A stretch of DNA of 64,000 nucleotides from Vibrio cincinnatiensis. GTDB lineage: Bacteria; Pseudomonadota; Gammaproteobacteria; Enterobacterales; Vibrionaceae. Below the pieces are notes generated by a model that had not been told where the DNA came from, did not search any database, and was given only the letters and a program-made list of their open reading frames with translations. Shown piece by piece: positions 44,932-52,773 of this stretch. The stretch lies in NCBI RefSeq assembly GCF_022113815.1, contig NZ_SGOM01000001.1, forward strand, positions 558,001 through 622,000, written 5' to 3'. Each line of letters starts with the position of its first letter. The stretch's first letter is position 1. Made by a program: the position numbers and the translations under genes.

Positions 44932-45306
44932 TTACTCCTGCCACTGTTTGCGCATACGAGCCACAGTGGCAGCATCCACATGGTGGATATTATCAAACGA
45001 TCCACGACAAACTCGTATCACTAATTGAGCATGATACTTTCGTGCTAAATATCGATAAGCCTCCATCTCCCATTGCCGAACAAACGTATTGGCCACTACT
45101 ACGCTCTCTCCTTTTGCTAACCAATATTCCGTCTGCTGCTGACACCACAAATGGGCCTGTGAAATAGCGTTAGGACGATAGCAATACTCTCCCTGATCAT
45201 TGATAAAATACATATCTGCTTCGATATGTTTTCCTGGCAATTTTCTCGCAAGCGTGGATTTTCCGGAGCCAGGTAACCCACGAATTAAGGTCAATGACAA
45301 AACCAT
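44932..45306 (-). CDS. Small P-loop ATPase/kinase-like protein (AAA_33 type)
   Basis: This 124-residue protein has a Walker A 'RGLPGSGKSTLARKL' at about residues 9-23 and an early acidic switch 'EADMYF' (about 29). 'VVVANTFVRQWEMEAY' near residue 70 corresponds to the N-T-F(N) motif in this polynucleotide-kinase-like family. It probably phosphorylates a small substrate or nucleic acid end; the substrate is unknown. The length matches other bacterial single-domain members. It is convergent with the ABC-2 operon, 3 bases away. Confidence 0.75.
   Translation of the reverse strand: MVLSLTLIRGLPGSGKSTLARKLPGKHIEADMYFINDQGEYCYRPNAISQAHLWCQQQTEYWLAKGESVVVANTFVRQWEMEAYRYLARKYHAQLVIRVCRGSFDNIHHVDAATVARMRKQWQE
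44938..44972. terminator. Inverted repeat in the 3' end of the P-loop gene
   Basis: CTGCCACTGT (44938-44947) and ACAGTGGCAG (44963-44972) form a perfect 10-base stem inside the last 14 codons of the minus-strand gene, 9 bases after the stop of the convergent export operon. It can fold on both strands. No T-run follows on the plus strand. Confidence 0.4.
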
Positions 45307-45521
45307 AAGTAAGCCTATTATATCCCTTTTCTCTTTCTACTTCACGCCACTGTGATATTGCTTACCGAGTAATAGCATCATCTATAGTCATCAGGATAAA
45401 TGTACAAGCGACCAACGGAGTATCCGTCTATCTGGGTATTGATGTGTATTGAAATTTAGGTAAACGAGTTAATTTAAACGATAACGGTAGTTAACTATCG
45501 ACTTTCTTAATCAGTTAAGCT

Positions 45522-45545
45522 ATAAGTCTAGAAGTATAGACGTCC
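45522..45545. promoter_or_regulatory. Three tandem MetJ boxes upstream of metA
   Basis: Three adjacent 8-base units, ATAAGTCT (45522-45529), AGAAGTAT (45530-45537) and AGACGTCC (45538-45545), match the MetJ box AGACGTCT at 6, 6 and 7 of 8 positions. MetJ with SAM binds such tandem sites. A possible -10 TATAAG (45521-45526) overlaps the first unit, so repression of metA by promoter occlusion is likely. Confidence 0.72.
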
Positions 45546-45570
45546 AAGTACAATGCTTAGGGAGAAAGCT

Positions 45571-46512
45571 GTGCCTATTAAAATTCCCGATCAATTACCA
45601 GCCACCGATGTATTGCGTAAAGAGAATATCTTTATCATGGCTGAGTCTCGCGCTTCAACGCAAGAAATCCGACCATTAAAAGTTCTTCTGTTGAACCTGA
45701 TGCCTAAAAAAATCGAGACTGAAACACAATTTTTGCGCCTATTATCCAACTCTCCACTTCAAGTGGATATCGAACTGCTTCGGATTGATGATCGCCCAAG
45801 TAAAAATACACCCGAGGAGCATCTCAACGCCTTCTACCGTCAGTTTGAGATGGTTCGACACCGTAATTTTGACGGGTTAATTATTACGGGTGCACCTTTA
45901 GGCCTCGTGCAGTTTAAAGACGTCGCTTATTGGGATCACTTACAACATATCATGGCATGGGCAAAAGACCATGTCACCTCTACGCTATATGTTTGCTGGG
46001 CCGCTCAAGCAGCACTGAAACTCCTTTATAACCTACCAAAACAAACGCGGGATGAAAAACTGTCTGGTGTTTATCACCATGATATCCATCAACCTTTTCA
46101 TCCGTTACTACGTGGGTTTGATGATACGTTTCTTGCCCCGCATTCTCGCTATGCTGATTTTGATGCTAATTACTTAGCACAACATACCGATTTAGATCTC
46201 CTCGCAACGTCGGAGGTCGCCGGGGTCTACTTAGCCTCAACCAAAGACAAACGCCATGTTTTTGTTACAGGCCACCCAGAGTATGATGCTTATACTCTTC
46301 ATCAAGAATACGTTCGGGATCTAGCCGAAGGACTACAGCCCCCTATCCCAGTGAATTATTATCCTAATGATAATCCGGATAATCCACCGAGAGCCAGTTG
46401 GCGTAGCCATGGGCATTTGCTGTTTTCTAACTGGCTCAATTACTGTGTTTACCAACAAACTCCTTACGATCTTGAGCACTTTAGTGAAGATAGGTTCACG
46501 AAAGACGATTAA
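45571..46512 (+). CDS. metA: Homoserine O-succinyltransferase
   Basis: This enzyme commits homoserine to methionine by acyl transfer. The start is taken as GTG 45571 because AGGGAG lies 6 bases upstream and it gives the family N-terminus '[18 protein letters not shown]'; the ATG at 45553 would add six residues. It has 313 residues (E. coli 309). The catalytic cysteine is in '[14 protein letters not shown]', and the histidine and glutamate are in 'FVTGHPEYD'. '[20 protein letters not shown]' is diagnostic. MetJ boxes precede the gene. Confidence 0.97.
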   Translation: MPIKIPDQLPATDVLRKENIFIMAESRASTQEIRPLKVLLLNLMPKKIETETQFLRLLSNSPLQVDIELLRIDDRPSKNTPEEHLNAFYRQFEMVRHRNFDGLIITGAPLGLVQFKDVAYWDHLQHIMAWAKDHVTSTLYVCWAAQAALKLLYNLPKQTRDEKLSGVYHHDIHQPFHPLLRGFDDTFLAPHSRYADFDANYLAQHTDLDLLATSEVAGVYLASTKDKRHVFVTGHPEYDAYTLHQEYVRDLAEGLQPPIPVNYYPNDNPDNPPRASWRSHGHLLFSNWLNYCVYQQTPYDLEHFSEDRFTKDD

Positions 46513-46523
46513 CCCTTTCTCAC

Positions 46524-46555
46524 GTATCCAAAGCGGCGATCTGCCCTTTGGATAC
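46524..46555 (+). terminator. Hairpin after metA
   Basis: GTATCCAAAG (46524-46533) and CTTTGGATAC (46546-46555) form a 10-base stem, extended inward by GGC/GCC. The tail ATTAAG is not T-rich. Confidence 0.5.
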
Positions 46556-46671
46556 ATTAAGATTGCCAACTGACTCGCATTGTTTTTCCCCCACCATTCT
46601 CGGGCGACCTGATTTATCTATCATGCTTTCTATACCAAAATTCGGCTTGAGTTCGGTTAGGGAGAAACGTA

Positions 46672-47385
46672 ATGAAATATGTGTTGGCATTAAGCCTATC
46701 TATAGGCTTAACAGGCTGTGTCACCATCACAGAAAACGAACAAGCGGAATCGGTAAGCAACCCGATTGAAATGGCCGAATCACGAATAGAGCTTGGGCTA
46801 GGCTATTTAAAAAATGGCAATCGCGTAAAAGCCCGTCAAAATTTACAAATCGCCATGCAGCATGCCCCTCATTACTATCGCGCTCAACTGTCAATGGCAC
46901 ATTACCTAGAAACTGTAGGAGAAAATAAAGCCGCAACTGAACTTTATCAAAATGCACTGCGTGATAATCCGCGTAATGGAAATGTACTCAATAATTACGG
47001 TACTTTTTTATGTAAACAAGGAGAGTATGCGAAAGCCGATCAATTTTTTATGCGCGCAGTAAAACAACCCTACTACTACCTGATCCCTGCCAGTTACGAA
47101 AACGCGGCATTTTGTGCTTTAAAATCCAATGATACCCCCAAAGCCAAACAGTATTTTAAACGAGTGTTGGATCATGATCCCACACGAGTGAACTCATTAC
47201 TGCAACTTGCCAAACTGCAAATGGATGATAATGAACTCACTCAAGCGCGTATTCATTTGATGCAATTGCACCAACAGTATGGATACCAAAAAGCCTCATT
47301 GCAGCTCTTGATTGAGCTGGAACAACGAGCTGGCAATAGCGCATTAGAGAACAAATATCAGGCCTTATTAGATAATCTCTCTTAA
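46672..47385 (+). CDS. PilF/PilW-like TPR lipoprotein
   Basis: This 237-residue protein has a lipoprotein signal: hydrophobic 'YVLALSLSIGLTGC' with the lipobox LTGC, the acylated cysteine at residue 16. About six TPR-like units follow, with the most typical segment 'NVLNNYGTFLCKQGEYAKAD' (about residues 103-122), which matches the pilotin PilF/PilW. PilF helps the type IV pilus secretin assemble in the outer membrane. The usual neighbours (rlmN, rodZ, ispG) are absent here; it lies after metA with its own start. Whether another pilW exists is unknown. Confidence 0.8.
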   Translation: MKYVLALSLSIGLTGCVTITENEQAESVSNPIEMAESRIELGLGYLKNGNRVKARQNLQIAMQHAPHYYRAQLSMAHYLETVGENKAATELYQNALRDNPRNGNVLNNYGTFLCKQGEYAKADQFFMRAVKQPYYYLIPASYENAAFCALKSNDTPKAKQYFKRVLDHDPTRVNSLLQLAKLQMDDNELTQARIHLMQLHQQYGYQKASLQLLIELEQRAGNSALENKYQALLDNLS

Positions 47386-47387
47386 GG

Positions 47388-47618
47388 TTATTTTTTGATA
47401 TTAGTCGGACGACCATTTTTACCGCCTTTACGATCTCGGTAATGAATTCTACGCCGACGTTTAACATTTTTAGCTCGTTGAATTTTCAGATATTCTCGAT
47501 AACCGATTCGAATAAACAGAATCAGGCCAATGAGGAGTAACAGACTAAATACCGTCATAAAAGGCTTACAAAGCCACTCAGGCTGGCATGGTAGATAGAA
47601 ATCAAAATCCATATCCAT
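47388..47618 (-). CDS. Small membrane protein with a basic tail, 76 residues
   Basis: The ATG has AAGGGGG 4 bases upstream. The protein has an acidic start ('MDMDFDF'), a membrane helix ('FMTVFSLLLLIGLILFIRIG', about residues 20-39) and a highly basic tail ('AKNVKRRRRIHYRDRKGGK'). The charges place the tail in the cytoplasm. No family is recognised. It is convergent with the PilF-like gene, with 2 bases between stops. Confidence 0.7.
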   Translation of the reverse strand: MDMDFDFYLPCQPEWLCKPFMTVFSLLLLIGLILFIRIGYREYLKIQRAKNVKRRRRIHYRDRKGGKNGRPTNIKK

Positions 47619-47787
47619 ATCGCCCCCTTATCTCACGTTGACTATGCATGACCTCTAATAACAATATCGGCTAAATTTTCCTGATCTTGAGAGAAAAAGT
47701 TATTAGATTGGCATGCTTATCTGGTTTTACTGTGATTAACGACAGTATATATGGAAACCGCCTTAAAATCCGCTCGTCATCAAGCAG

Positions 47788-48285
47788 CTATGCTCTTAAC
47801 TCAAGCACCATCATATACAAACGAGCATCCAACTCCAGTTGGTGGTAGTTCGGTTCCATATGACAACACAATTGGTAAAAAGCCTTATTGTGATCTTTCT
47901 CGCGTAGGTGAGCAAGCTCATGAACCACCAGCATTCGTAATAATGCTTCCGGGGCCTCTTTAAAAACACTAGCAATTCGAATCTCATTTTTCGTCTTAAT
48001 TTTGCTGCCATGCACACGGGAAACATAGCTGTGTAAACCTAACGCATTATTAATGAGATGAATTTTTCCGTCATACACCACTTTACTAATAGGGGCCGTT
48101 TTTTTCATGTAATGGTTTTTAATCGCCATAGTATAAGCAAATAATGCCTTTTCACTTTGAATATCATGCCGTTGTGGGTAACGCTGCTCAAACCAAGGCA
48201 CTAACTGCTCTTTCTCAATTAATTGCTCAACCTGTTCAATAATAGGTTCCGGATATCCTTGAATATATTTTAATAGAGACTGCAT
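47788..48285 (-). CDS. YgjP/SprT-like metallopeptidase-fold protein
   Basis: This 165-residue protein has a zinc-peptidase motif 'VVHELAHLREKDH' (about residues 117-129) with HExxH and a third ligand histidine further on. 'RIASVFKEAPEALLRML' and 'AFYQLCCHMEPNYHQLELDA' match the YgjP (DUF45, WLM-related) family. The cellular substrate is unknown. The complementary strand has a 70-residue frame with no ribosome-binding site that I do not accept. Confidence 0.82.
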   Translation of the reverse strand: MQSLLKYIQGYPEPIIEQVEQLIEKEQLVPWFEQRYPQRHDIQSEKALFAYTMAIKNHYMKKTAPISKVVYDGKIHLINNALGLHSYVSRVHGSKIKTKNEIRIASVFKEAPEALLRMLVVHELAHLREKDHNKAFYQLCCHMEPNYHQLELDARLYMMVLELRA

Positions 48286-48441
48286 AACCCTACCTCATGC
48301 CCTGCGCCCTTTTAGATGAATGCGTTTGGCTAAATATCATGAAGCGCTCAGTCTAGCGGAAAGCGAAAAACGATTCATCGCTGATTGCATCCCTACGGCT
48401 CAAAAGCTAAAATTCGCCTTTTTCTATCATCGAGTTTAACT

Positions 48442-48675
48442 ATGAAACGTGTTGTTCTTTACGTAAAAGATAAATGCCCCCACTGCAAAAGTGCTCAGCA
48501 ATACTTAGATGCAAAGGGAATAAAATACCGCTTATGTAACGCAAAAATGGAACGAGGCCGAAAAGAACTGGACGCTTTAGGAGCTCGTAGTGTTCCTGTG
48601 TTGAAAATTGCCGATCGGCTTATGATTGGATGGAATGCCAGCAACTTTGAACGCATCTACCACAGCAAGGGCTAA
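48442..48675 (+). CDS. Glutaredoxin-like protein
   Basis: This 77-residue protein (ATG 48442) has a redox site 'KCPHCKSAQQYL' (C-x2-C at about residues 12-15), the cis-proline in 'SVPVLKI' and a C-terminal helix 'WNASNFERIYHS'. It is the size of a minimal glutaredoxin/NrdH-like protein, which reduces disulfides with glutathione or another thiol. An upstream ATG at 48385 would add a hydrophobic stretch lacking family similarity. Its stop is one base from the convergent LysR stop. Confidence 0.82.
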   Translation: MKRVVLYVKDKCPHCKSAQQYLDAKGIKYRLCNAKMERGRKELDALGARSVPVLKIADRLMIGWNASNFERIYHSKG

Positions 48676-48676
48676 A

Positions 48677-49546
48677 CTAGGTATACTGTTTCACAAACTC
48701 GATAAACGTTCTGTCAGCATTAGAAAGGTAAGCATCTTTACGCCATGCCAGCGCCAAATCGAGCCACACCGGAGGATGAAAAGGAATCGCCCTGACTTCA
48801 GGTTCATTATCTGTCACTAATTCGAGTAAGGCCGTAATCGCATATTCTTGTTTAACAATGCTGAGAATCATAGGCAATAGATTAGTTTCAAAAGAAATAT
48901 TTGCTTTATGCTGGTGTTTTTTACAAACATGATCGATAAATTCCCGATGGAAATATCCCGGTTTAAACATCACTAATTCATGCGAAAAAAATTGCTGAAA
49001 ATCAATCACCGTCTGCTTACCCAGTTCGTGCTTAGGGCCAACCACTGCGACCATTTGGGAAGAAAGTAACGGATCAACCTCTAAATCATCCGGCACATCT
49101 TGATTTAAAATCACACCAATATCCAACTCACCAGACAATAACATTTTTCGGATAGATTGAGTTCCAGCATCAATCACCGTCATTTTCAGCTGTGGGAAAT
49201 GGCTTTTAAATGCCATCACAATTTGAGGAAAAAAATAGCTTCCCATCATACTAGGAGCCCCGAGGCGAACCTCTCCTTTGACTAGACCTTTTAATTCATC
49301 TATTGCTAATTGTGCATCTTCTATTTGCTGATAAATGCGCTTAGCATGTTCCAGCAATACTTGCCCTTCATGGGTCAAGGTGACTTTGCGATCATCTCGC
49401 TTAAAAAGAGTCACACCTAGCTGTTGCTCAAACTTCTTAATTGAAATACTGAGTGCTGGTTGTGCAATATGCAGTTGCTGCGCTGCATGAGTAAAATTTT
49501 TCCACTCTGCTACGGCCAAAAAATGTTTTAAATGACGCGTTTCCAT
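48677..49546 (-). CDS. LysR-family regulator (YnfL-like)
   Basis: This 289-residue regulator has the helix-turn-helix 'FLAVAEWKNFTHAAQQL' then 'AQPALSISIKKFEQQLG' (about residues 9-43). The effector domain begins with 'GEVRLGAPSMMGSYFF'. It is divergent from an MFS gene in the same way as E. coli ynfL and ynfM, and is likely to control that transporter. The 110-base gap is AT-rich and contains several T-n11-A motifs. Confidence 0.9.
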   Translation of the reverse strand: METRHLKHFLAVAEWKNFTHAAQQLHIAQPALSISIKKFEQQLGVTLFKRDDRKVTLTHEGQVLLEHAKRIYQQIEDAQLAIDELKGLVKGEVRLGAPSMMGSYFFPQIVMAFKSHFPQLKMTVIDAGTQSIRKMLLSGELDIGVILNQDVPDDLEVDPLLSSQMVAVVGPKHELGKQTVIDFQQFFSHELVMFKPGYFHREFIDHVCKKHQHKANISFETNLLPMILSIVKQEYAITALLELVTDNEPEVRAIPFHPPVWLDLALAWRKDAYLSNADRTFIEFVKQYT

Positions 49547-49656
49547 TGACCATAACCAATATATATCACAACCATATTTTTAATATATTTTATTAATCAA
49601 AAGAATACTGTTACTTTGATCACATCAGCAGCTACGCTCAACATGGATGAGTTTCT

Positions 49657-50856
49657 ATGATTGAATTACACAGCCCACAATATCGTCAAGTTACCTTCGC
49701 TTTAGCGTTTGGCTCCTTTCTGGTTTTCTGTAATTTATACCTTTTCCAACCAATGCTGCCCTATTTAGCACAGCATTTCGTTGTGTCCGAAACGCACATT
49801 AACTGGTTATTCGCTGCATCGACCCTAGCTCTCTCGATCAGCCTAGTGCCTTGGGCAATCGGTTCTGAATCCTTTGGTCGTCGCCAAGTCATGCTATTTG
49901 GGCTATTCGCTATGCCATTGATTGGAGTACTGATGCTGATCAGCGCGCACTTATGGATTTTGGTCTTAACCCGAGCACTTATGGGGATTGCATTAGCGGC
50001 ATTTGCTTCGGTCGCGGTGGCTTATATGGTAGAAGAACTCTCCCCCCAAGCGTTTAACAAAGCCATTGGTGGTTATATTGCGGCGAACTCTCTTGGTGGA
50101 ATCAGTGGACGAATTGCGGGAGGGTTACTGACCGATACATTGGGCTGGCAATCAGCCGTCCTTTCGATGGCCCTCTTTACGTTGTGTGGCGCCATACTTG
50201 TTTTTCTCCTTCTACCAAAACAGCAACATTTCACGCCTCAAAAAGGTATGTTCTTCCATCATAATAAAGCCATGGTTCGGCATTTAACCAATCGTAACCT
50301 TTGGCTCGCCATGCTCATTGGGGCAACCAATTTCGCGCTGTTTGTTAATCTTTATTCCGTCATGGGTTTTCGCTTAGTCGCAAAACCTTACTCTCTTCCT
50401 ATTGGTTTAGCCTCTTTCATTTTCCTCTGTTATTTAGCGGGAACGCTCAGCTCTAAACTAACCAGTCATTGGACACAGCGGTTTGATCCTGTGCTCGGCA
50501 TGGCGGTGGGAGGCCTACTCAGTATGCTTGGAATGTGGCTGGCTAACGTCGAATCCATCCTATTTATGTTACTGGGGCTAAGCTTAATAAGCTTTGGGGC
50601 CTTCTTCACTCATACACTGGCCTACGCCTAGGTAAGCCAGAAGGCAACACAGGCAAAAGCAACGGCGACAGCGCTGTATCTCGTCCACTATTATGTGGGT
50701 GGCAGTTTAGGTGGGTTCTATCTGCTCTATTGCTGGCAGCACGGTGGCTGGAAAATGGTGACGCTGGGCGGCTCAGTTATCTACGGCGTACTCTTTAGCT
50801 TATGTTGGGCTCTCAAGCATCAGCGCACAAGAAGCACCACCGTCTTCAACTTATAA
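49657..50856 (+). pseudogene. YnfM-like MFS transporter interrupted by an in-frame amber codon
   Basis: The frame runs from ATG 49657 for 324 codons to a TAG at 50629-50631, then continues open for 74 codons to TAA 50856. The continuation is protein-like and transporter-like ('ATALYLVHYYVGGSLGGFYL', then 'GGWKMVTLGGSVIYGVLF'), so the intact protein would have been 399 residues with 12 helices. Before the stop, 'SFGAFFTHTLAYA' is followed in related sequences, as I recall them, by a tryptophan; TGG to TAG is one change. The family motif 'GSESFGRRQVMLFGL' is present. The product lacks the last two helices unless the codon is read through. The LysR gene is divergent. Confidence 0.85.
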
Positions 50857-50911
50857 ATCAGCCCATTAACGTGCTAGAATGACACTCTATACAAATAATA
50901 AGCGCCGTCCA

Positions 50912-51472
50912 ATGAGCTCAACGACCAACCAACAAACCATCACTCAAGAAGTAAATCAATGGCTGAATGACGTAGTGATCGGGCTAAACCTTTGCCCCTT
51001 CGCAGCCAAACCTCAGCGTAATAAGCAGATAAAAATTCACGTCAGCCAAGCACAAAGCGAAGAGGAACTTTTGCAAGACATTTTGGACCAACTCCTTGAG
51101 CTCGATACCAAAGACCCCGAAGAATTAGAGACAACTTTAGTCGCGATTCCTAACCTACTCCATGATTTTACGGACTATAACTTTTTCATTGACTGGGTTG
51201 AAGCACTGATCCGCCAGCAAGATTGGGAAGGTATTTTCCAAGTTGCCACCTTTCACCCAGACTACTGTTTTGCCGGTACGCAACCTGACGATGATGAAAA
51301 TCTAACCAACCGTTCGCCTTATCCTATTTTTCATCTCATTCGTGAGGAAAGCATGGAAAAAGTGCTCAAACATTATCCAAACCCGGAATTCATTCCTGAC
51401 GTCAACATTAAGCGAGTTTGTCAGCTAACCGATCAGCAACGCAAAGCACTATTCCCCTTTTTATTCCGCTAA
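50912..51472 (+). CDS. DUF1415 family protein
   Basis: This 186-residue soluble protein (ATG 50912) has the family signature 'VVIGLNLCPFAAKPQRNKQI' (about residues 21-40), plus 'VATFHPDYCFAGTQPDD' and 'NRSPYPIFHLIREESMEKVL' further on. The function is unknown. An ATG 33 bases upstream (50879) is possible but gives a non-conserved start; neither has a strong ribosome-binding site. Confidence 0.85.
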   Translation: MSSTTNQQTITQEVNQWLNDVVIGLNLCPFAAKPQRNKQIKIHVSQAQSEEELLQDILDQLLELDTKDPEELETTLVAIPNLLHDFTDYNFFIDWVEALIRQQDWEGIFQVATFHPDYCFAGTQPDDDENLTNRSPYPIFHLIREESMEKVLKHYPNPEFIPDVNIKRVCQLTDQQRKALFPFLFR

Positions 51473-51571
51473 AATCTCAAGGGTAAAGGGGGAGATCGCA
51501 TCATAAATCTTAATGGGATTTACCCCTTGGAAATGCTACCCTAGCCGCGTCATTCTTAGTGAGAGAATAAA

Positions 51572-51922
51572 ATGAGCAAATTAACGGCAGATGTGCAAGC
51601 TAACCTAGACCTTTTCATTAACGAGTCGAAAGAAAACCAATTGGTTTGGGGGCTACGTAACGAAGAAGGTTGGCTCTCTTGTGAATCAACAGAATTTGAA
51701 GACAGTGAAGTAATGCCTTTCTGGTCCAGAAAAGAAGATGCCCAATTACATAATGTAGAAGAGTGGGCAGATTTCGATGTTTTAGAAATTCCACTCGATA
51801 TTTTCGTTGAAGATTGGCTGATCACCTTAGCAGAAGACGGTGTTTTAGTTGGAACCAATTGGAATGCTAACCTTGAAGGTAAAGAGTTGGAGCCAGCAGA
51901 GCTGGCAAAACTCTACCTATAG
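51572..51922 (+). CDS. DUF2750 family protein
   Basis: This 116-residue acidic soluble protein matches DUF2750: 'FINESKENQLVWGLRNEEGW' (about residues 14-33), 'VMPFWSRKEDAQLHNVEEW', and the ending 'VLVGTNWNANLEGKELEPAE'. The function is unknown. GAGAG lies 6 bases before the ATG. The complementary strand carries a long shadow frame with no support. Confidence 0.85.
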   Translation: MSKLTADVQANLDLFINESKENQLVWGLRNEEGWLSCESTEFEDSEVMPFWSRKEDAQLHNVEEWADFDVLEIPLDIFVEDWLITLAEDGVLVGTNWNANLEGKELEPAELAKLYL

Positions 51923-52126
51923 ATCAAAATGCCATCGGCAGAACTTCTGAACCTTTATGTCGTCATTCTCATTCACAATACACATGCCGATTAGGAATGA
52001 CGTCTCTCAGCTTTCTTCTTCCATGGCTGCTTTCTAAATGTAACCATAACAATGCTTGCTTATCCTCCTCATCCATAACGGCAAGCTTGTTCGAATATTT
52101 TTTTATTTTACGATATGGATTAGAAC

Positions 52127-52702
52127 ATGCACTTATCTAAGCTGACTCAAGAAATTTATCACCACCTTTATCACGATATCAGTGAGTTTCGCAGTACCTT
52201 TGATCTTCCTGTGGCCGCTCCAACCAGCTTAGATGCACAGGCAGATACGTTACATACTTCTTTAGCGATTGAAGAGCTGACTGAATTGGCTGAAGCCGAT
52301 AATAAAGTCGAACAAGCAGATGCGATTGTAGACAGTGTATACGTTTTGATGGGACGCCTCGTTCACCTTGGTCACAAGCAGGTGAATGATAATATTGCCA
52401 TCAGTTATCTTATTGATTTACTTCTTAATGTCGCCGCTAACCGTGGTATCGATTTTCTTCCATGTTGGGATGAAGTACACAGTTCAAACATGAGCAAAGT
52501 GTGCCGTAGTGAACAAGAATTTGCTGACACGGTCGAATTCTATGCCAAACAAGGCATTAAGCTGATAGCGGTTCCAAAAGGCGATTATATTATCGCCAAA
52601 TGTGCTGAAGATGTGGTAATGGAAGGGAAAACCATTCGCCAAGGAAAAGTACTCAAATCCGTTTACTACCGTCCTGCTGATTTAGTCTCACTGACACAAT
52701 AA
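52127..52702 (+). CDS. MazG/HisE-like all-alpha NTP pyrophosphohydrolase
   Basis: This 191-residue protein resembles the phosphoribosyl-ATP pyrophosphohydrolase-like/MazG superfamily. The metal-binding pair appears as 'EELTELAEADNKVEQADA' (about residues 49-66, E-x2-E then D), followed by 'DSVYVLMGRLVHLG'. It probably cleaves a nucleoside triphosphate or a house-cleaning substrate; which one is unknown. The C-terminal part 'VVMEGKTIRQGKVLKS' has no assigned role. Confidence 0.75.
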   Translation: MHLSKLTQEIYHHLYHDISEFRSTFDLPVAAPTSLDAQADTLHTSLAIEELTELAEADNKVEQADAIVDSVYVLMGRLVHLGHKQVNDNIAISYLIDLLLNVAANRGIDFLPCWDEVHSSNMSKVCRSEQEFADTVEFYAKQGIKLIAVPKGDYIIAKCAEDVVMEGKTIRQGKVLKSVYYRPADLVSLTQ

Positions 52703-52718
52703 TTCGCGGATATCTTCT

Positions 52719-52752
52719 AAAAAATATCCCAAGACAGGTCGCTTGGGATATT
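52719..52752. terminator. Terminator of phoX (minus strand), usable in both directions
   Basis: An 11-base stem, AATATCCCAAG (52723-52733) with CTTGGGATATT (52742-52752), is followed on the minus strand by TTTTTTAG. It lies 21 bases past the phoX stop and also after the convergent pyrophosphohydrolase gene. Confidence 0.85.
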
Positions 52753-52773
52753 GATACATGAAGACTGACGAAT

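Noticed and set aside
47751..47963. 70-codon plus-strand frame antisense to the YgjP-like gene
   Set aside because: It has no ribosome-binding site and lies over a clear metallopeptidase-family gene on the other strand.
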